DNA of 64,000 bases, from assembly GCA_943735955.1 (NCBI GenBank), contig OX030959.1, positions 7,456,232 through 7,520,231 of the forward strand, in the 5' to 3' direction. The DNA comes from Piscicola geometra (lineage: Eukaryota > Annelida > Clitellata > Hirudinida > Piscicolidae). The notes beneath the pieces are model-generated. The model was not told where the DNA came from. It ran no database searches and worked only from the letters and a program-made list of their open reading frames with translations. Below, in pieces: positions 47,364-60,258 of the stretch. The position numbers were made by a program, and so were the translations under genes. How positions within the stretch are numbered: the first letter of the stretch is position 1; every line of letters begins with the position of its first letter.

Positions 47364-48474
47364 GTAGCTGTGCTGGAAACACGGCTTGGAGGCGTGTGGT
47401 GGAATGATTGGAGGGAGGGTCAGTGCATATAATTAGAAGAAGCGTGCTTACATAGAGGCGATCAATAAACATGACTCAGTGATTGATCAATCTGTAAGGT
47501 GGAGTGATGATGATGATGCTGATGATGATAATGATGCTGATATCGTTGATGCCGTTTCTAATTATTGAAAAGATGGTGATGATAAAGGTGGTGGTGTTAG
47601 CAACTATTAATAGCAGCAGTACAGTGGCCTATTACTACAACATGTTTTTAGATCCACTTATTTCTGAAACTTATATTCGAAAACTTTGGGACGAGAGAGT
47701 CGAGGAAGGGAAAGTGTATAGGTGAAAGAATAGAAATGGGGAATCAATACAGGGTTCGTAATGAATTGAAGAGCTAAATGGATGCGTCTAGTGTGCGTGA
47801 ATGATCATCTATGTAATTGCTGTTGTACTTGTTTATAACGATTAGGATAGAATACTTCAAAGAAATGACGATGAAGATGATGATGACGGCGATGATAATG
47901 ATGATCAGGCAATAATGATTTCCAAACATCTGTCTTTTTCGCTTGAGTATCGACCTGAGCCACATATATATGCCCCGGTCCGTGTGCCCCCATCCAGTCT
48001 GAAGACCAATTGGTCCCGTTCAAAAATTTAGGGTTAGATTCTTTAAAAAATTTCATTTAGAGCTAAATTTTAGAATAAATTTGAAGCTAAAGATAGAATT
48101 TTAAAAAACTTATAATTTATTATAATGTTTAAATTGCACAGGCTCATCGGCATACGGGTTGCAGAAGATACACATGCACACAACCTATCAACACACACAA
48201 ACGTTTTCATATAAGAGCATAAATACGAGCACAAAAAACAAATACACACAAAAATAGACATATATAAACACATATGTTTAAAGATACACACACACACATA
48301 TTTAAACTAAGACACGCACACACAGCCTGACGCACGCACGTGTGGTACGGATCGATGAGTTGATATCGTATTATTTAAGGAAATCGATTGAATGGGCGGG
48401 CGAGTTAGTCGTGAGATGAAGAAGAACATGCTGCGAGATGCCATATAGCACACACATGTGTCATACAACTCAGA

Positions 48475-48660
48475 AAATACAAACTTAAATACAATAGAAA
48501 AAACATAAAATACAAACTTAAATACAATAGAAAAAACATAAAATACAAACTTAAATACAATAGAAAAAACATAAAATACAAAAATGCAATAGAAAAAACA
48601 TAAAATACAAAAATGCAATAGAAAAAACATAAAATACAAAAATGCAATAGAAAAAAACAA
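48475..48660. repeat. AT-rich 28/34-bp tandem repeat
   Basis: Three longer units (AAATACAAACTTAAATACAA plus TAGAAAAAACAT) followed by three shorter ones (AAATACAAAAATGCAATAG plus AAAAAACAT). Confidence 0.85.
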
Positions 48661-48989
48661 ATATTCAATATATAAATAGAAAAAATGCACAAAATCTAAA
48701 ACATGCTTTGTATAAAAATACAAGAAAACAAAAACTATTCGCCAAAAGTTTTTCATGCATACAACGCACAATCATACAAGCAAAACATACTAGAGTGCAA
48801 AATGAATTCTCATCCTACTCAGCATCTTTAACGAATTTCACCGATTCACACCGGTCCGTTCTCTGTCTCTCTCGATGGTCTTTTAAGTCTTTGCAGCTCT
48901 TTACTATTTTTTATGTCAAAATCACCCCTCCAATATGCCATCGTCACATCTAACATTTTTAAATTTTGCTTTCCGTTGGAGCTATTCAA

Positions 48990-49166
<177 letters not shown>

Positions 49167-49484
49167 GAACACTCGCACGTACAAACACACACACAGATTG
49201 ACACAGAAAGAGATTCAATGAGTAGATGGAATAATTAGTAAGATATAAGTAGTTGGATCGGAAGGTGAGAAAACATGAGAGATTGTCTGGACAAAGAAAA
49301 GGCTGTATCTCAATATACCACATTCAAAACTCAACATCCTTAACTATACATATCCTCAGTTAACAACACATGCAAGAACGCTGCAGTGAACTTGTGTGGT
49401 TTCAACTAAAAAAGTGGCTATTGTGGCTCAAGCGTGACTAATGGTTTATTGCACACAGCCCCAAGCCAAGCCCTTCTGGAATCC

Positions 49485-49592
49485 ACGCACCCATCCATCC
49501 ATTCATCCATCCATCAATCCATTCATCCATCCATCCACCCATCCATCCATCAATCCTTCCATCCATCCATCCATCCATCCATCCATCCATTC
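49485..49592. repeat. (CATC)n microsatellite
   Basis: CCATCCAT(T)CATCC units; a (GAT)n run follows at 49642-49690. Confidence 0.9.
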
Positions 49593-49974
49593 AGAACAAA
49601 CCTTGATGGTGCAAGATAGAGACCAATGCAGGTGTTTTGATGCCGATGATGATGTTGATGATGATGGTGATGATGGGGTTGGTGCTGATGATGATGCCAA
49701 ATAAATCCTTCAGAGTTAAGTCCTTGTTGGTGCGATGTTGTCTGATAATGGTCTAGCTCTGTAGTCGGCTTCGTTGATGTCGTCGTCTTTTTTATTGTCA
49801 GTGTTTAGTTTATCTTTTAGTTTAGTTGTTATTGTTCGTATTATTATTATTTATATTATTGTTGTTTTTATTATTTTCTGTTATTCTTGTTAGTAGGAGC
49901 ACTTTCTGGCTGTAGCGCTTCCAGGCTTCCTGACAAGACACACTGAATGGACCAGTGCATGGTGTGTGCGTGCC

Positions 49975-50130
49975 TTTATATGAGTCTTTGTATATGTATA
50001 TGTATGTATGTGTATGTATATATGAGTCTTTGTATATGTATATGTATGTATGTATATGTATATATGAGTCTTTGTATATGCATATGTATGTATATGTGTA
50101 TGTATGTGTATGTATATATATGAACTTTTG
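49975..50130. repeat. TATG-rich ~48-bp tandem repeat
   Basis: TATGAGTCTTTGTATATG heads three units, each followed by a variable TATGTATG run. Confidence 0.8.
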
Positions 50131-50153
50131 GGTTAAAACACATACATATGTAT

Positions 50154-51642
50154 TAGAGGTCGGACATAGACGATTTTTCATTCCCGGTCCCGTCCCGTTT
50201 CCGAAATTTGTTTTTCCGTCCCGTCCCGTTCCCGATGGGACATCAGAATTTTGATTCCCGTCCCGTCCCGTTCCCGAAATTTGTTTTCCTGTCCCGTCCC
50301 GTTCCCGCAACTCGATTCCCGGTCCCGACCCGTGCCCGAAACTTTTTTGTTTTTTTATTCCTTTTCGCTGCCGTTTTCACTGGTCCCAAACTTGCTAGTT
50401 CTAACATTTCTTAAAATTTATTATTTGAAAGTCAAAGAATATTTCTTTTAATAAAAAAAAAACACGATTTAAATTTCAAATATTTATTGAAATGAAAGTA
50501 TTGAAGTTAGTCATTGTTTTTGAGTAATTCAATCAAGTCTTTATTGCTTTTCACACGGGTTAAACGGTTAAGATTTTCAGCTTTCAAATGAGATGATTTT
50601 GGGTCTGAAGTTAAATGACCACATATTGAAAACTTCCGTTCACAGGGAATATAACTTGCAGATATATTAAACAAAATTTTGGCTACTTTTTGTAGTGTTT
50701 TAAAATTGCTCATTTTACTCCAATAAAATAAAACATCTTTATAATCTTCAATTTTTTAGAGACGTAATAGTGAATATTTGTACAATTCATCCTCTTCTGA
50801 ATTTTTTTCTTCGTTCATTATTATTAATTTTTCAATAATGTTAGTAATATGTTTTTTGAAAACATTCTTATTCTCCACAACTGCAAATATAAAATCATTC
50901 GTATAATTTGATAGTATAATAATTTTATTCTAATTTTTACGTGATAAAAACAAACATAATAAGTCTAAATAACCATCATTTGTTTTTTTTCTCAACGGCA
51001 CTGCAGCTTGGTCTGGCTCTACAAAATATAATTAAATTTTCTCTAATGAAAGTCTTGGTATTTATTTCTTTTCTATCCCTAACTTTTTTAAAATTATTTT
51101 TTCATACTGGGGATGCAACAGACATGCTGTCATATGAATAAGATCAATGGCATCTTTTCTTTTGTCGAAATGATCAACTGAGCAATCATTTCGATTTCAT
51201 CTGAAAGGTTTTCATCATCACCCATGTGTGCTAATCTCCCTAATCTTTGGACTCACCATAACAACTTCAAATGTAGTGTTGGAGATTTCGACATTGGCAA
51301 TGGTGGCTTCGTTATACATTTCTATTGCATTTAATACTTATTTCAAGTACGGAGTATCGATGAAATAAAGATTTCCATACTTAGAAGTTTGCTGAAAAAT
51401 CATTGTTAAAGAATCCAATCCCAATAACTTTTAATCCCGTTTTTCCCGTTTTTGATTTAAAAGTTGATTTCCGTTCCCGTCTTTTCCCGTTCCCGATTTA
51501 AAAGTTGATTCCCGTTCCCGTTCCCGTCCCGAAAACCTATTCCCGGTTCCCGACTTTTCCCGTCCCGAAATTTATTTTCATTCCCGTTCCCGTGGGAGTC
51601 CCGCGGGTACCCGGTCAGATCGGGTACCCGGTCCGACCTCTA
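50154..51642. mobile_element. hAT DNA transposon with decayed transposase (1489 bp)
   Basis: The ends are inverted repeats TAGAGGTCGGAC (50154-50165 and complement at 51631-51642). A perfect 8-bp duplication ATATGTAT flanks it (50146-50153 and 51643-51650). Both subterminal regions carry arrays of TCCCG/CCCGTTCCCG. The interior encodes a hAT C-terminal domain on the minus strand. This is one complete insertion, decayed inside. Confidence 0.92.
50507..50900 (-). pseudogene. hAT transposase C-terminal (dimerisation) domain remnant
   Basis: The open part (50507-50713) contains LQKVAKILFNISASYIPCER and KFSICGHLTSDPKSSHLKAE, matching the hAT dimerisation pattern (P.S.a..ER.FS..G...t..R..L....v..L). 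Upstream, FYWSKMSNF and an earlier acidic stretch are in frame but separated by a stop, so it is not functional as it stands. Confidence 0.85.
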
Positions 51643-51744
51643 ATATGTATACACCGAAGTTAACAATCTTTTAAACGATTTAGCTTTTAAGTTAACTACA
51701 CAATTTATTAACGGACTAATTAACTTCCGTTAAATTATGCTTCT

Positions 51745-52902
51745 TAGAGACTGGTCGAAATTCGGTTCGGTTTCGGTTTCGGCGCCGAAATTGTCAATTT
51801 TCTTAGTTTCGGCAATTTTTCGGTTTCGGTCGAAAATTATTTTTTAATTTCGGCCTAATTTCGATTTCGGCCAAAATGGGTCTCATATTTACCGAAAAAC
51901 CGATTTAAAAAAAATTTATGTAGTTCATTTGATGTATCTGTATCTTCAATCGAACTATTAAGTTCGGGTTCGATTAGATATCCATTAGTTATCGTGGTTG
52001 ATTGATTTATGGGTGTCATCAGACTAATTATTCAAATAACATATACAAGCATCTGAAACAACAACCATGTATTTGAAATTTAAGTTAATTTGGGATACGT
52101 TTAATAATGATATTTAACAAACTTTTTTAAAGAAAATTCCATTTTTTTAAACATTTTTTTAAAAAAATGTTATTTTCAAAAGTAATTATCTGTATATCCT
52201 CAAACAAACTCGAACCATTAAGTTTGGGTTCGATTCTCATCTCCGTTAGATATCCATTAGTTATCGTCGTTAATTGATTTATGGGTGACATAAGACTAAT
52301 TGTTCGAATAAGATATACAAGCATGTGGAATTCTAGATATCCATTTTTTGAAAAACACGAAATATATGTCGAAAGAATGAGATTTGGCTTCGATTAATAA
52401 ATTCAAAAATAAATTGTGAGCAACTATTTAGTTCTGTAAGGCAAACCTACGCAGATCGTCGCAGCAACCTTCTTGGTGAAAATATTGAAAAACTTTTATT
52501 TCTGGCTTACTCGATTGTTTGGATTTAATTATTAAACAGAAATTTTCATCGTTCAATACTATTTTTTTATTTTAATAAACAATTACTTATGTAGATCATT
52601 TTTGTTGTTGAAAAACTTATCTTTTATGGCTTAAAATATACGCTTATTTGGATTTACTCGTTTAACTGGCATTGCCATCGTTAAATGCTATTTTTTCATT
52701 TTTAATAAAAATTAAGAAAAATTTTGGTTTCGGCTTCGGTTTCGGCCGAAAATCTGATTACAATTTTGGTTTAATTTCGGTTTCGGCCGAAAATTGATAT
52801 TCAATTTCGGCTAAATTTCGGTTTCGGCCGAAAATGAGATTTTAATTTCGGTCTAATTTCAGTTTCGGCCGAAATAAAAATAACTGTTTCGGTCGGTCTC
52901 TA
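51745..52902. mobile_element. hAT-like non-autonomous transposon (1158 bp)
   Basis: Inverted ends TAGAGACTGGTCGAAAT and TAGAGACCGACCGAAAC, flanked by a 7/8 direct repeat (ATGCTTCT at 51737-51744, CTGCTTCT at 52903-52910). The right half carries several palindromic TTTCGGCCGAAA motifs. A ~130-bp internal direct repeat (about 51940-52055 and 52190-52325) includes AGATATCCATTAGTTATCGT. No transposase frame is visible. Confidence 0.8.
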
Positions 52903-52910
52903 CTGCTTCT

Positions 52911-53416
52911 GTTAACTTCCAAAAATACAGAAATGAGACTGCAAAAAAAGACGCCTCTCATTAATCTTTTTAAAAATCATTTTTAACTTTTAAGCATTTA
53001 AAATCGTTGACATCACCACCAAAATAGGTAAACATCAACAACAAACCAAAAGTTCCAAAAGCTGTACAATAAGATCCTTTCAAAATAAAATATCGCTAAC
53101 AGCAGAAACAATAATTACAAAAGTAACAGTAATAATAAGAATAACCACACTCAAATCAATCCTAATGAAGCGCTTTCGACGATAAAAATTCAGTGAAAAA
53201 GCAAACACAAAAAAGTCCAAAGAATTTTATAAAAACAATAAATAGATTTCAATTATAAATATTTAATGAATAGAAACACTATTAAAAAGTAAAATGATTG
53301 ACAGCAAAACAATAAATCGACAAAATCATTAAAACTCGGTAATCTAAAGATTGGTTATCAGAAAATCGAAGATTGAACCATCTTCCTGCTAAGAATAGAA
53401 AAAGAAAGATAAAAGC
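52911..53416. other. 5' flank of the 2541-aa ORF, no other feature
   Basis: AT-rich sequence. An in-frame TAG lies 21 nt before the ATG at 53417. No clear TATA box or splice acceptor stands out. Confidence 0.4.
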
Positions 53417-56400
53417 ATGGACTTTTTGAATAAATTAGAAAAAGTGAAAATAAGCTACATAACTGATAAACCAGAGACAGATCCATGTGAGGGGATTCGG
53501 AAGTGGGATGGTGGTGTAGTGAGTGGAAGGAAGTGCTGGAAATGTGCTCTGGAAGACTACATAACTCATAGTTTGTGCTTCAATAACAATGAATGTAACA
53601 AAAACAAGTACAAATGCAGCAACAACCATAAAAACAACAACAACAGTTCCAACAAAACTATGAAAAGCAACAAAAGCAAAAGTAATAACAATAGTAGCAA
53701 ACAAAGAAACACAAGTGACAAATACAACATTACCAAACAAAAAAAAAACAAACACAACAGTAAAAAATTCAACAACAGCAACATTAACAGTAGCAAAACA
53801 AGCGTGAAAAGCAACACTTCAAACACGAGTTGTGCCAGCAACAGTTGCATGAGTGACATTACGGACAACACCGACAACACCGACAGCGACAACAAGAAAG
53901 AGCGAAAGAGCACCCAGGACAGTCTCTCCCCTCCGCAGCACCTTGAAGATGAACCAGGCAGCAGGGAGAGTCGCTTGATGGTGAGCAGCCTTTGCGACAG
54001 CGATTGTTCTGGACTCGTGCTTAGCGACCGTCTCTATGGCAAAGATCGTGCCCTCAGCAACAAAAAACATCCCAACAACAACAACAACCACTATCACTCC
54101 TACAACAACCACTACCATCAACGACAATGCTACTTGGATGACCACAAAACAGCCACTTACAACGACTCGTTCCCAAGTTTTAAGAGTTATTCAACGACCG
54201 AGAGTTTAGTTGAAAACAGTCTCGATGTTAGTCAACTTATTGAGAATAATCTAAGCAGCCGTTGCTACAGTGACGAACGTAGCTGTAGTAACAACCGTTG
54301 TTACAGCAACAGCCGTTACCACAGAAACGTTATTCTTCATGGAAAGCAAGCTTACAGTAGTTCAAAAGAGGAGTATGTAATGGAACCTTGTAGAAGTGAT
54401 TGGAAAAAAAAGTTCAACCAAAAGTCTTCTCGTCCATACTCACCAGATTTTCCAAATTATCATTCGAAAAACGCCAACTATCCTTCAAGTAAACCCAATT
54501 ACCAGCATCTAGTTAACAGTCAGTCCAACTACCACCACTCACAAAACTCCCACCAACACTATGACAACGTCAGCGAACGAAACAACAATTGCCAGATGAA
54601 AATCGAAAAAGAAGAAAAAATCATCGGAGTGAAATATTTCGCCGAGAGAAACACGAATCCTCTCAGGAATTTACAAAATTTATCTGAAAATGACCAAAAA
54701 AGATCCAATACATTGAAAGGTTTTTGTGAAACAAATAATAGATTTGGCACCAAACACCCAAATTCACAAAACTGTTATCCAGCTTCTCATAAAAACTTTT
54801 GTCAAAACGCCTGCTACCCTTACAAACCTATTTCGAAAAGCTGTCAAAACACAGCAATGAGTTGTGCCCAAAATTTTCCCGTTTCTACAGTGAAAGCTGA
54901 AGGTTGCGATGTCAGAAGGGGTTTTAGTTCTCATCCCGCTGCGCAGTGCGGTGGCGGGTGTGACGTGGAGTGCGAACCGGCATGCGCACCATTATGTGGA
55001 CCAGTTTGTTCTTTACCATGCCCCCCTAAACAAGCTCCTCATCCCCCTTTTCCTCCACCTTTTCCTCCTCCATTTCCTCCTCCTCCACCTTCTTCTCTTT
55101 CCCAACCTCCACCTCCTTCTTCTCTTTCCCAACCTCCTCGTCCTTCTTCTCTGTCCCAACCTCCACCACCATCTCCCCCTCCAACTTCTCAAATTTCAGA
55201 CCCCACTCTCGTTCCTTCCTCAAGCTTCGGGCCCCCAGCAACCAGCACCAAACGCACATCAAAAAGCAAAAAACTGTCAACCTCGTATTACGAAGATTAC
55301 GAAGATTACGGTACAAAAAGTGTGAAGAAAGCACGAAAAAAGAAAAATAAAAAAAAGAAAAGTTCATCGTGCGAAGATTGTTGTTGCTGTTGTTATAATG
55401 GTTGTTGTGGTTATGGCAATGATTGCTGTTGCTGCCCAAACCGCTGTTGTAAGACTGAGTGTTGCTGTTGCGATGAAAGTTGTTACCGTTGTCCTAATGC
55501 ATGTTGTCGTTATAATTGTTGTTGTTGTTGTTCCGATTCAAGCTCAACATACGTATCACCAAAACGCCAGACGCCAAAAAAACAGTTACCTTATCCAACA
55601 ATGACAACAACAACAACAGGAATAACAGCAACAACCAGTTCAACTAAACCCCCTCCATCAACGTCGTTTCAAATCACAACTCAAACAACAGAAGCAGTGC
55701 CTGCAACAACAACAGGAGCACCACTACCATCACAACCCTCAACAAAAACACAACAGCCACCTAGTAAATCTTCCACATCAAATCACCAGCCTAGCAAAAC
55801 CACGACTATTAACCAACCTAGCAAAACCACCATTCAGCAGCCACCACCACTACCATCATCTCCACCACCACCACCACCACCCCAACCAGAATCTAAATTT
55901 AGTAGAAATAACCATTCAAAACCGCCTTCCTCCCCTTCATACCACCCTCCATCATCATTGATGCCATTAGCATCCATCAACGCCCCATCTTCTCCCTCCT
56001 CACCAACAATAGCGCCAACCTCTCCACTTACACCAATTTCGCCTTCCATAATGCCATTCCAAACACCCCTCGGATCCTTTCAGACACCCATTCCCTACCA
56101 ACAAAACTCACAAGCACCATCTATCCAATTCACCCATCAATTCTCCAACCCGCTACCTCTGAGTCAGCAACAAGCCCCTTTCAGTCAAACCCAAACTCCC
56201 CACTCAACCAAAAAAAGCATAACAAACAAAATAAACAAAAGTTGTCAATGCTGCAAAACGGAGACCACCTGTACCAGCACATCGAGCAAAAAATGTCCCC
56301 CTCCTCCCCCTCAGGTTTTCAACCCTTCGATCTACCTCAACATCGACAAATGTGGTCGTCCTTGCAAGGAGGTGCACAAACAGACACTGCAAACCCCCTG

Positions 56401-59400
56401 CGTGTGCAACTACGACCCGTGCTCAAGCCCCTGTTCTCCATGCACCAATCCTGGTGGGAGGGGAGTGACGCCGTTGGTGCAATGCGTCAACCCGTGCGGT
56501 GATTACGTGTGCGTTGAAGATGCCGCTTGGTGCTGTTGCGAGAGTTGTTGTGGCGGTGATACGACCACCGCTGCTATGGTCGACTCGTTCAGGCAAGATT
56601 GTTACTGTCCAGTCGCTACCGAGTGTGGCTGTTGTTGCGTCCCAATCGACGTGGACCACTATAAGCACTGCATGGATAGGTTGTATGCGCTGAAGGACTG
56701 CTATGAAAAAGAAAAGATGGCAGCGAGTAAAGGGGCAAATGGAGGGGGAGGTCAGGGCTTAGATGGAACCCCCAAAGGTGGAGATAACTCGATGAATGAT
56801 GAAGGGCGTGGAGGAGCTTCTCTAGGTGTGAGTCATGGACATGAGACTAGCTCTCGAAAACACAGAAAAGACCACAGCAAAGGTCACAGTAAAGGTCATA
56901 GCAAGGGTCGTAGTAAAGAACACAGTAAAGAACACAGTAAAGAACACAGTAAAGAGCATAGTAAAGAAATCAGTAAACACAGTAAAGAACACAGTAAAGA
57001 ACACAGTAAAGAACACAGTAAAGAACACAGTAAAGAACACAGTAAAGAACACAGTAAAGAACACAGTAAAGAACACAGTAAAGAACACAGCAAAGAACAT
57101 AGTAGCAAAACTAAAAGTAATGGAGCTAAAAGAGTTAGTTTAAAAGTCACGGAAAACTCTGGAAAAGAGAGAGGCACGAGAAGACTAGGAGTTGGAAAAG
57201 GAGGAGGGTTTGAGAGCTTAGAAGAGGAGGAAGATGGATTTGAAGAGGGCAAAAATAATAAAGCTCATTTGTTGAAGATGATAAAGATGCTGGAAAAAGG
57301 ATTGATGGAAGGGGGTTTTGATGAAATAGAAAAAGAATGGGAGACGAATTTTGAAAATGGGAAAAATAAAAATAAAAAGTTGAAAAACACACAAAAAATA
57401 AAAGATGAAATAAACAAAAATATTGAAACATTGTCAGAAGGCAGCAGAAGCAGCAGAAGCAGCAGCAGATGCTCGAACGACCATCCCAAAGAATCTTTCT
57501 CTGAAGCAAGCACCATTGGAGAATCAAAGCGACCTCTAAAATCAAAAAAGAAAATTGGAGAAAGAGGAGAAGGAGAAGATAAAGAGAATGAAGAAGAAGA
57601 TGAAGAAGAAGATGAGGAAGAAAAGAAAAGAAATAAAGAAAAGTGGAGAAAGGAACGAAAAAAGTCCCTTTGGAAGCGTTTTGTATGCATGGAGAAGTGC
57701 CTGCCATATGATAGAGCAAGTTTCAGGAGTAAAAAAGCATCGAAAAAATTTCTGATTGAAGTGACGTCTAGTGAGAAAAATAAAAAATCATCACAAACTG
57801 CTGAAGACAATAGGCCTGCATCGAAGAAGTCTGTAACTTATAAAGATGTACAAACTGATGGTGAAGGGAAGAAGAGTTTTTTAGAAGGAGAAAATCAAGA
57901 AGTAAAAAATCATGAATACTTAGCGTCATCGAAGGGAGATGGTCAGAAAGAGGGTGGTGCAAAGAAAGAAGTTGAAGATGCGATTAGTGGAGCCGGCGGT
58001 GAAGGTAAAATGAGATTGGAACAGAAGATGAAGAATATATCAAACCCGAGCAGAAAAAACGGCATGTCATCTGATGAAAAGTGGAATACTGAAGGAATCG
58101 AAAATGGGATAACAGATATGAGAGTTTTGAATGGAACAAATAACGAGGTAGAGACAAGCACGTATGTGAGTTGCGGTGACGTTGAGCAAGGAAGAGAAGC
58201 AAAAGACTCTGAGAAAGTTTTCAAGGTTCATGAAATGCAAGCAGAGATGATGCCCTCAAAGCCTCTCTACCCCCACATGCCACATCAGACATACGAAAAC
58301 TCTCGCTTGCATAAAGAGCTTGGTAGAGACGTGCAAGGAGGAGCACACGCGATGGTAAAAAATGACCAAATTCACCCTGCAGACACATTATCGTTTTTTT
58401 TGAAAAACCCTAATTTTCAATTTTCTTCACAAGGAAATACTTTGGGATTATCTCACGAAAAAGAAAAGCCCACAAAGAGCCGGAAACTATACTCAGCTGC
58501 AAGCAAACAAGGGATGTACGGAAAAGATTTGACAGATTCTTTTTTAGCTAGTTTGGGGAAGAAAGAACATTTTGAAGAACTCAAATTTTTCAATTCTATC
58601 GACGACGATTTTGATAGAAAAAGAATAGAAGAAGAAATACGAAAAACACGACGTTTGCTCGAACAAATTAAAAAACGGCAATTCGAACACAGAGTCGAAA
58701 AGGATCTAGCAGGAAAAAAGTCGACCTATCCTTCACAGTCGACAACCCACTCCGAACCAATAACTCCATCGATTCAATCCCACTTTATTTTGCCGAGGAA
58801 TCCAAAGTTTCCGAGCATTGAGGAGTTATCGGTGGACTTGAGGGGAACTGGCCTGGAGAGTCTGGAAACTGAGAGGGGAGATGTGGAAAGTTGCGGTTGG
58901 AGGAAAGCGGAAGAAGGGAGATACGCCAGGATGACACTGGAAAGGTTGAAGAGAGATTTGGATGGATTGAGAATGGATGGGTTGGGAATGGAAGATTTGG
59001 AAGCCAGCGATCCACAGGCAGTTTTTCTAAAAGAAATTCTATCAATGATAATGAAAGATGGTGATGAAAGTGATGGCGGTTATGGTGTTCATGATCACGT
59101 GAAAGGTGAGCGTTTTTCAGATGAAAAAGCATTGAAAAAGAGAGACGCTGAAAGAGAAATAAAAATACAAAAGTTCTTTGAAACTTTACGGAGGTGGAAG
59201 AAGGCAAGGTCGATGTTGATGAAAGGACAAACTCCCCACTCAAGAAAGGTTCATACAAAATCTAAAAACTCTTTTTCGTCTTTTCTTTCTTCATCACCGA
59301 CCTTTCATAAACTACAGAAGTTTAATTCTTTTGGAAAAAACAGGGTTTCCGATAATTTATCTAAAAAGTCGATTTTATTAAAATCGAAATCTTTAAAAGG

Positions 59401-60226
59401 GTACGTGTCAAAGCTTGTTGACTTTGAGAATGAAGCAAGCAGGCCAAATTCCAAAAACAGAAGTTCCAAGATGACTAGCGACACGAACGATAATAATATC
59501 AGCGAGACGAGGAGTAGAGAAGAAAGACAGAAACTGGAGGATGGAAAAGACTTGGGAAGGAGATTGGAAAAAGAAGAAAAGAAGCTGGAGAGAAAGATTG
59601 TGGCGCTGAAAAAACTGGAGCAGAAAATGACTCGACGAAATATCGAGAAGATCGAAAAAAAACTGGCGAAAAAGATTTTTAGTTTGGAGTTGAAAGGGGC
59701 TTCAACGCAAACTGAGGTGTTGATGATGGAGTCGGAAGCTGAGAAAAGAAGAAAGAAAGCTGCAAAAGTTGGAAGAGATGGGGGGAAGAGGAAAGAAATA
59801 ATGAATAAAAAAGATTTAAATGAGATTCACGGGCATGCGACTTCAAAAGACGACGATGATGAAGACCAGGATGATGAGGATTATGATGATCATGATGAAA
59901 GTGGTAACAATGGGAGTGATGGTGATGATTATGGAAGGCATAAAAATAGAAAAAAAATATACAAAAAGGATGAGGAACATGATGATGATAATGAAGAAAA
60001 AGAAAATGATACTAATGAATGCAGTGGAAAAAGTGAGGAAGATAGCAAAAATGATGAAAAGCCCATCGATAAAGAAGAAACGGAAATTTTAATAACAATA
60101 AAAAATAATAATAAAAAAACAGATAAAATCATTGGAAATTTATTTGAGGTGATCAAAGAAAAGACAAAATCAAATTTTCCATCGAATACTTCCGTAAATA
60201 TGGAAGAAATAAAAGATGAAAATAAT

Positions 60227-60258
<32 letters not shown>

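Noticed and set aside
47774..47965. 63-aa ORF with an apparent tail-anchor membrane helix (SNARE-like)
   Set aside because: The hydrophobic stretch comes from a degenerate (ATC)n run, and no SNARE motif exon was found upstream.
54909..55604. Overlapping frames inside the 2541-aa ORF (Leu/Pro-rich, Val-rich)
   Set aside because: They are shadows of the Pro-rich and Cys-rich coding segments in the other frames.
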